Shown here one piece after another: positions 59,701 to 64,000 of a stretch of DNA of 64,000 nt. This stretch comes from Phytopythium helicoides (Eukaryota; Oomycota; Peronosporomycetes; Pythiales; Pythiaceae): the NCBI GenBank assembly GCA_024867545.1, contig JANFNE010000060.1:124001-188000 (forward strand), read 5' to 3'. The translations under genes were made by a program, and so were the position numbers. Position 1 is the first letter of the stretch, and every line of letters begins with the position of its first letter. Under the pieces are notes generated by a model that searched no databases, was not told the origin of the DNA, and saw only the letters and a program-made list of their open reading frames with translations.

Positions 59701-62144
59701 ATCTCGTGCCTACTCTTCGACAGTCAATGTTGATGAACAAGATCTTGTGGCGAAAATTGGTTGACGAGTTACCACGCACTCCTACTTCAGTTGCTTCAGT
59801 TGGTACTACACTTAGCCCTAATGGCCAAGTAAAGAAAGTTTCATACGTGAAGCTAAAAAAGAACGAACGATCTAGTGAGGGCACGCTTGTTCGTTCTGAT
59901 GTTGAAAAGTACAACATTGCTATGGCGACCTTAAAGCCTGTAATTGACGCCCTAGTGGGTTCATCGACTGTCGAGTTTTACCCAAAGATGCGGCTTCTTG
60001 AAGATGCAACTGCTACTCTTTTGCGAGTGTTCTCTAATGCAACTGATAACTACGCTACCGGAACCGATGTTTGCGACAGCAATTCTGGTTCGACAAAACA
60101 TATTAGTGGCGTACGTGAAGCAACACTACAAAGTATTGCTCCTTCTCCATCTAACAGTGCTGCTTCTCGACAATCCGCTTCGTTACCTGGTGTGCAAGAT
60201 GTTTCTGAACGATGCGACCGCAACAACTACTTACCAAGCACAAAATCAGAACTCAATGCCGGTAAACAGAAAGCACAGAGCGACCACAACGTAACACCAA
60301 CAGAGCAAATCAGTCGTGTCAAACCAGTATCTACTCCAACGGGTGATTTTATGGTTCGTGTTGCTTCACAAGCAACAGTACTCGACCTCAGGGCAAAAGG
60401 TACTAGCGCATCAAGTGACAGTGATTCAGTGTTTGATGTGGATAGTGATGCATCTACGTGGGCTGTCGCCTTGTCCGACTTTGCGCAAAGCACTGATGCA
60501 GCTCCAGACGTCAGCGCTGACTTTGTGGCTGGAAAAGATTCCCAAGTTGAACCAGAACAAAGTGATGGGCGTGAAGCAATCATTGAGGAAAATGCAGATG
60601 TGAGCACAAACCCAACATCCGATAGTGACGCACAAAACATCACAGGAGTAGGCGAGAATGCACAGCAATCATTTACTCTCGAGGAGGTCTCTTCGAGTCC
60701 TATTAAGTCTCAAGAGGTGCGGCAACTAACTAGCACTGGCTACCTCAAGGTTATCAAGCTTCCGCGGCCAATTCATTCTGGTAGCAAAAACAATCAGCGC
60801 CGCCGCAACTCCACAAAAAAGCTCATTCATCCACGTCTGGAAGCAGTCATTGCAATCGAAGATTGGAAATGCGGTGTGTGCATCAAAGATGTGGCGGCGT
60901 GGCTTGAATATTCAAGAAATCAGTCATTTGTGACAGCAGTGTTAAAGAAGACTCCAATCGTCCTGCGCACATTGCTTGACATTAATCGTAAAGTATTTGT
61001 TGTAGAGGATGACGGAAGTGCAGAAGGCGAGCTCGCAGTTGTTTTTTCGAAGCCCCTGGTGGACAAGATACTCGAAGAGATTAGGAAAACACGGCAGCGA
61101 TTGTATTCAAGAAGAAATGGGCATACGTCATCTCAGTTAGCCGTTCGAGTCCACAAGGACCTTCCTGTATACCAAGGAAGTCTGATTCTTGCAATGGACA
61201 AGTTTCACAAGCTCGCATCAGCAAACAGACAGCTCGAAAAGACTTTCATGTGGTTACGCCAAGATTGGACCTCATGGACCTGCAGGTTTAATGTAATGGC
61301 TGTGGACGAGCGTCAGGACGCCCAACTTGCGCAGGACATTCTCAGTGCTCTCAGTGTCTCGTCACTCTCGACAATAGTTGAGATCCCTCATAGCTCCTTT
61401 GGATCATGCGGACTAACTGAGCTACTTAGTGTCTCCGACGAAAATTGGCTGACAGAATCGCCGATAGGAGCAATGTTGCAAGAATTTTGCAATTTACAGA
61501 CACGCTCGGTGTGCATCAGCTCATTTGTCTCCGAGCACCATCTGTGGGAGATACCCCTCGAGCTAGCCCCTGGTCAAGTTATTGATCTCGATGGAGAATC
61601 AGATGGCGTCTCAAATTCTTCTATCGCCTACAAGCAATGGGAAGTAGCGGTTTCAGCATGCCATGTTACCGGAAATCATTGGACTCTTGCCGTCATTGAC
61701 CTCGTCAAGCACGAAGTTCTGGTGTATGATCCCATGAGCAACGACACTTGGGTCGATATGACCGAAGAACGCTGTCGTGAAGTTCTTATTCCTGTTGTGG
61801 AGCTCTGGAGGAAGCGCTATGCAGAGAAAATGCGCTACGACTACACGAAAATCAGGGATTGGGACTTCCTGATAATCGAAGGTCCACAACAGAGCGACTT
61901 CAACTCTTGTGGTGTTCTCGTCCTCGCAGTTGCGTGGAGCTATTTGTTACATGGGATGGCCCACCCGCTTATTTGCTTCAACGGGAAGCTTCCACTTGCA
62001 GAATCCAATGTGTATCGTTTGAGAATTCTCTGGCGATGTCTGTGCTCACCAGGTAGCCGGCCAGTCGTTCGATCACCACCCAACCCTCAACACTTTGCAA
62101 GGATTGATGCTCAGATGCAACAGCAAATAAGCACGCTTGAGTAA
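56759..62144 (+). CDS. MULE transposase with SWIM finger and C-terminal Ulp1 (C48) protease, 6 exons, 1598 aa
   Basis: Exons 56759-57495, 57554-57785, 57839-57995, 58363-58623, 58677-58876 and 58935-62144 splice in frame (introns 58, 53, 367, 53 and 58 nt). An acidic N-terminus leads to a zinc-binding region (YWCTHKCINPSRGKG...RFTGCDG). The MULE DDE core follows: D450 in LFDWTHNTNNRG, D512 in VIDKDF before FPSAKVLLCQFHAIQA, and E629 in TNNRLEATWK. A SWIM finger has C741, C743, C753 and H755. A Ser/Thr-rich linker of several hundred residues leads to a Ulp1-type cysteine protease with H1444 (NHWTLAVID), D1461 (VYDPM), Q1515 and C1521 (QQSDFNSCGV). All catalytic residues are present. MULEs with Ulp1 domains are known in plants; the protease role in transposition is unclear. 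Confidence 0.92.
58039..58335. repeat. 11-copy, 27-bp tandem array inside transposase intron 3
   Basis: The unit reads AGTGGCGTTGGTCGGCGACA plus CTACYTT. Units differ almost only at the Y (C or T), and the last has GTCGAC. The array lies within the 367-nt intron (57996-58362), whose 3' end has a CTAAC branch-point-like word and TAATGCAG. The unit resembles the element's subterminal palindromes. Confidence 0.93.
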
Positions 62145-62161
62145 ATGCAAACATATTCGTT

Positions 62162-62209
62162 AGTGTTGCTCATCAACTACACTCACTAGTGTTGCCGTTC
62201 TGCTACACT
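62162..62209. repeat. Two subterminal-type palindromes between the MULE ORFs
   Basis: AGTGTTGC...ACTACACT (62162-62183) and AGTGTTGC...GCTACACT (62188-62209) are diverged versions of the subterminal motif. They lie between the transposase stop and the convergent ORF's stop, and overlap the latter. Confidence 0.65.
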
Positions 62210-62791
62210 AGTCGATGGCATCATTCCAAATAAAGTATCAGCTGAAATAGCAATACGAGCTCCAGGGATATTTAGCATAACACTCTCTGCACAGGTGTTG
62301 AAGTCCTCATCGGGATATAGCTCAACACTGTCAGCTAGCAGCATCTTGGCGGTGGTATAAGCTTCGGTGAGTTCGATCTTGATTTCAATCTGGCGCTGTC
62401 GTAGGTCTCGAACTACAGCCATGAGATCGCTGTGTTGCTTCTGTACACAAGCACTGGCGCGCTCGAGCTCTTGGATCCGCATGGCAATCATCTTGCGCAC
62501 CAGCTTCGCTATGGAAGCGCGATGATCACTCGGCACCGCCTCGCCTGCGTCTGTGCTATTTACCGTAGATGACTTGGTCCCATTGACAGACTCCAGAGCA
62601 GGTGGGCAATCTGGATCGTTCGTGCATCCGTCACGCAAATAACGCCGCCTTGGGAGCTCACGGCTTGCTGTGAAGGAGAACGTGCTTGGGCTGGTATTAT
62701 CCGTTCCGAGCGCTGGCAGTGGCCGAGCTCGCTTTAGCTCTGTTGCTGGTAGAGCCTCTTTAGCAGGTCTCTTGCGTCGATTTGGGTCCAT
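62186..62791 (-). CDS. MULE accessory protein, coiled coil, 201 aa
   Basis: ATG at 62791 (MDPNRRKRPAKEALPATE). The basic start looks like a nuclear localisation signal. The middle is Ser/Pro/Thr-rich. A helical region (ASIAKLVRKMIAMRIQELER...LRQRQIEIKIELTEAYTTA) has heptad character. No known domain was recognised. It lies inside the element, convergent with the transposase, its stop 41 bp from the transposase stop. This is the layout of the second gene of Mutator elements, but similarity to any known second gene was not seen. Confidence 0.65.
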   Translation of the reverse strand: MDPNRRKRPAKEALPATELKRARPLPALGTDNTSPSTFSFTASRELPRRRYLRDGCTNDPDCPPALESVNGTKSSTVNSTDAGEAVPSDHRASIAKLVRKMIAMRIQELERASACVQKQHSDLMAVVRDLRQRQIEIKIELTEAYTTAKMLLADSVELYPDEDFNTCAESVMLNIPGARIAISADTLFGMMPSTSVAERQH

Positions 62792-63011
62792 TGCCTGCAG
62801 CTTGATCGAAGGAAGAATGAACAGCCTCGTTGCGAGGCGGCTCTGTGGGGAGAAGCCAGAGCGGAATAAAACAATGTACGTTTAAAACATTTGAAATAAT
62901 CACGAAATATTTCGGCTCGAATAGAATTATACAGTTTCTATATTTAATTGTACAGGTTTTCGATACGTAAACTACGAATCCAATCTGGTAAGTTACATGT
63001 CGACGGTACTT

Positions 63012-63063
63012 AGTGTCGCCGATCAACGACACTACTTTTTAGTGTCGCTGATGAGCCCACACT
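63012..63063. repeat. MULE right subterminal palindromes (two)
   Basis: AGTGTCGCCGATCAACGACA plus CT (63012-63033) and AGTGTCGC...CCACACT (63041-63063) lie just inside the right TIR. Confidence 0.75.
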
Positions 63064-63086
63064 CTAGTGTTGCTTTAATCAGTGCC
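63059..63086. repeat. MULE right terminal inverted repeat
   Basis: Read in reverse complement it starts GGCACTGATTAAAG and continues CAACACTAGAGTGT, pairing with 56413-56440. Confidence 0.92.
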
Positions 63087-63096
63087 CGGGCAGGAG
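63087..63096. repeat. Target-site duplication, right (10 bp)
   Basis: CGGGCAGGAG, identical to 56403-56412. Confidence 0.9.
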
Positions 63097-63435
63097 CGTA
63101 AATGATTATCGTCAGATGGGAGTCACCGCCAATGGTGGTGGCACCATCATGAGCGTCAACTTCGGGCGTGGTGCCGCGTCGAGTAATTCGCGAGTGGCCC
63201 TACAGGATGCGGGACAGCAGCAGGGCTCGTTCCACGTGCATCCAAAATGAGATCGTATCGATAGTTGTCGGTGGTGCTAGCTGTCCATCACTCGGATTTG
63301 AACTCGGCGGTGCTAGCTGTCCATCACTCGGATTTGAACTCGCTGCCTGCACTCCGAGTCGATCATCGATCGCTACGTCAAAAAACTGCAAGTGAACAAT
63401 TTGAAAAGAAGCTCCCTATGTATTCGTGTCCTGCC
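63097..63435. other. Spacer between MULE and right-end PX-RING gene, with 36-bp tandem duplication
   Basis: The word TGCTAGCTGTCCATCACTCG and its continuation occur twice with a 36-bp period (63275 and 63311). No gene was recognised. Confidence 0.6.
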
Positions 63436-64000
63436 CTAGCATGTGATCTCCTGGTGGTTGCACACGGGGCAGCGCATCGTGTCGTTGAGCACTGGGACAA
63501 TGCACTCGTCGTGGAACTGGTGGCCGCAGCCGAGCGCGGTCGAGTAGAACGACCTCCGGCGCGCGCTCGAGTCTTCCTCCGAATCGTCCTGGGGCCCATT
63601 GGGGCCATAGCACAGCTCGTTCGAGCACACTCCGCAGCATTCGGGCGGCGTCGCTCATATCATCGTCGGACAGCGAGGCGATCGACGGCGGCCTCTGGCC
63701 TCCCAAGAAGCTGTTGTTACCCTGCCAGCGCTCGCTCGAGTTGAACGTTGCGCGCAGGTCCATGATGTACGCGGGCAGCGCGCTCTCGTCGCCGTAGGCA
63801 AACTCTGCGAATACCTTGGCGACGGCCGTGGTGGCGATGGCGCAGCTGTGGTTGTTGCGGTCCATGAGGAAGGTGAGCAGCGAGTGCAGGCACTTGTCAA
63901 GCGCGTCCCTGCGGCTGGCGATGGTGCGTGCGCTCGAGTTGCGCTGGAAGACGGACTTCTTGGGGAAGTAGCTCTTGACGAACGAGTAGATGAACGGGCA
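63436..64000 (-). CDS. PX-like / RING-H2 finger protein, partial (N-terminus beyond right edge)
   Basis: Exons 64000-63721 and 63653-63436 are joined by a 67-nt GTAACA...TATGAG intron, which restores the frame as ERWQ-A-TPPECCGVC. The visible part starts inside the PX-like region (CPFIYSFVKSYFPKKS), continues RRDALDKCLHSLLTFLMDRNNHSC, and ends in a complete RING-H2: CGVCSNELC, then CGHQFHDECI and CPVC. It resembles the gene at 55307 and is a likely membrane-targeted E3 ubiquitin ligase (inference). The start and first part of the PX-like domain are outside the window. Confidence 0.82.

Larger units (their letters stand above)
56413..63086. mobile_element. Complete Mutator-like element (MULE) with Ulp1-fused transposase
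   Basis: This element of 6,674 bp is bounded by 28-bp TIRs with three mismatches and flanked by a perfect 10-bp target duplication, the size expected for Mutator-type transposition. It carries a six-exon transposase gene on the + strand, a convergent 201-aa ORF, subterminal palindromes at both ends, and an internal array of the same palindrome. Matching TSDs and open frames indicate a recent insertion. Confidence 0.93.

Noticed and set aside
1..64000. tRNA or rRNA genes
   Set aside because: None was recognised by eye on either strand; a covariance search would be needed to exclude small RNA genes.

Overview
The window is nuclear DNA of an oomycete. The evidence is intact genes interrupted by very short GT-AG introns (mostly 53-79 nt), a Crinkler effector pair, an ethanolamine-permease-like transporter array, PX-RING proteins, a PIP5K, and a PH/EF-hand/pyrophosphatase fusion. 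The Crinkler leader carries the LYLAR form of the LFLAK motif, which is known from Pythium-type species, so a Pythium sensu lato relative is the best guess (inference).

Layout. 1-9.9 kb is a mobile-element-rich stretch: two tandem kinase copies (one cut by the window edge), a Myb/SANT-like gene with an in-frame stop, retroelement-like debris, and an intact PIF/Harbinger DDE transposase. 9.9-11.4 kb holds a four-exon mitochondrial acyl-CoA dehydrogenase. 11.8-26.8 kb is a tandem array. Units A and B each carry a kinase, a 12-TM permease and a Fanzor (eukaryotic TnpB-like, OMEGA-type RNA-guided nuclease). Unit C keeps only the kinase before joining three further permease paralogues (27.9-33.5 kb), two of which share a 1,034-bp conversion tract. 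34.3-39.6 kb is housekeeping: a mitochondrial carrier, a PIP5K and the pyrophosphatase fusion. 40.9-45.0 kb is a full-size ABCG/PDR transporter. 44.8-54.2 kb is a second tandem duplication, containing the ABC 3' end, a Crinkler with a P-loop NTPase, and a PX-domain gene. 55.3-56.1 kb is a PX-RING-H2 gene. 56.4-63.1 kb is a complete Mutator-like element (MULE) with TIRs and a 10-bp target duplication. It encodes a six-exon transposase fused to a Ulp1 protease and an antisense accessory ORF. A final PX-RING gene runs off the right end.

The most notable items are two. (1) Two Fanzor genes are embedded in a recent segmental duplication; one has lost its start region by a 196-bp deletion. (2) The MULE's subterminal palindrome (AGTGTCG...CGACACT) has been amplified into an 11-copy, 27-bp array inside a transposase intron. 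Other points of interest are a permease copy broken by a 2-bp deletion, an acyl-CoA dehydrogenase with Gly where the catalytic Glu is expected, and kinases with DFA in place of DFG.

Exon boundaries were derived by hand from reading frame, GT/AG and homology. None were checked against transcripts or databases.
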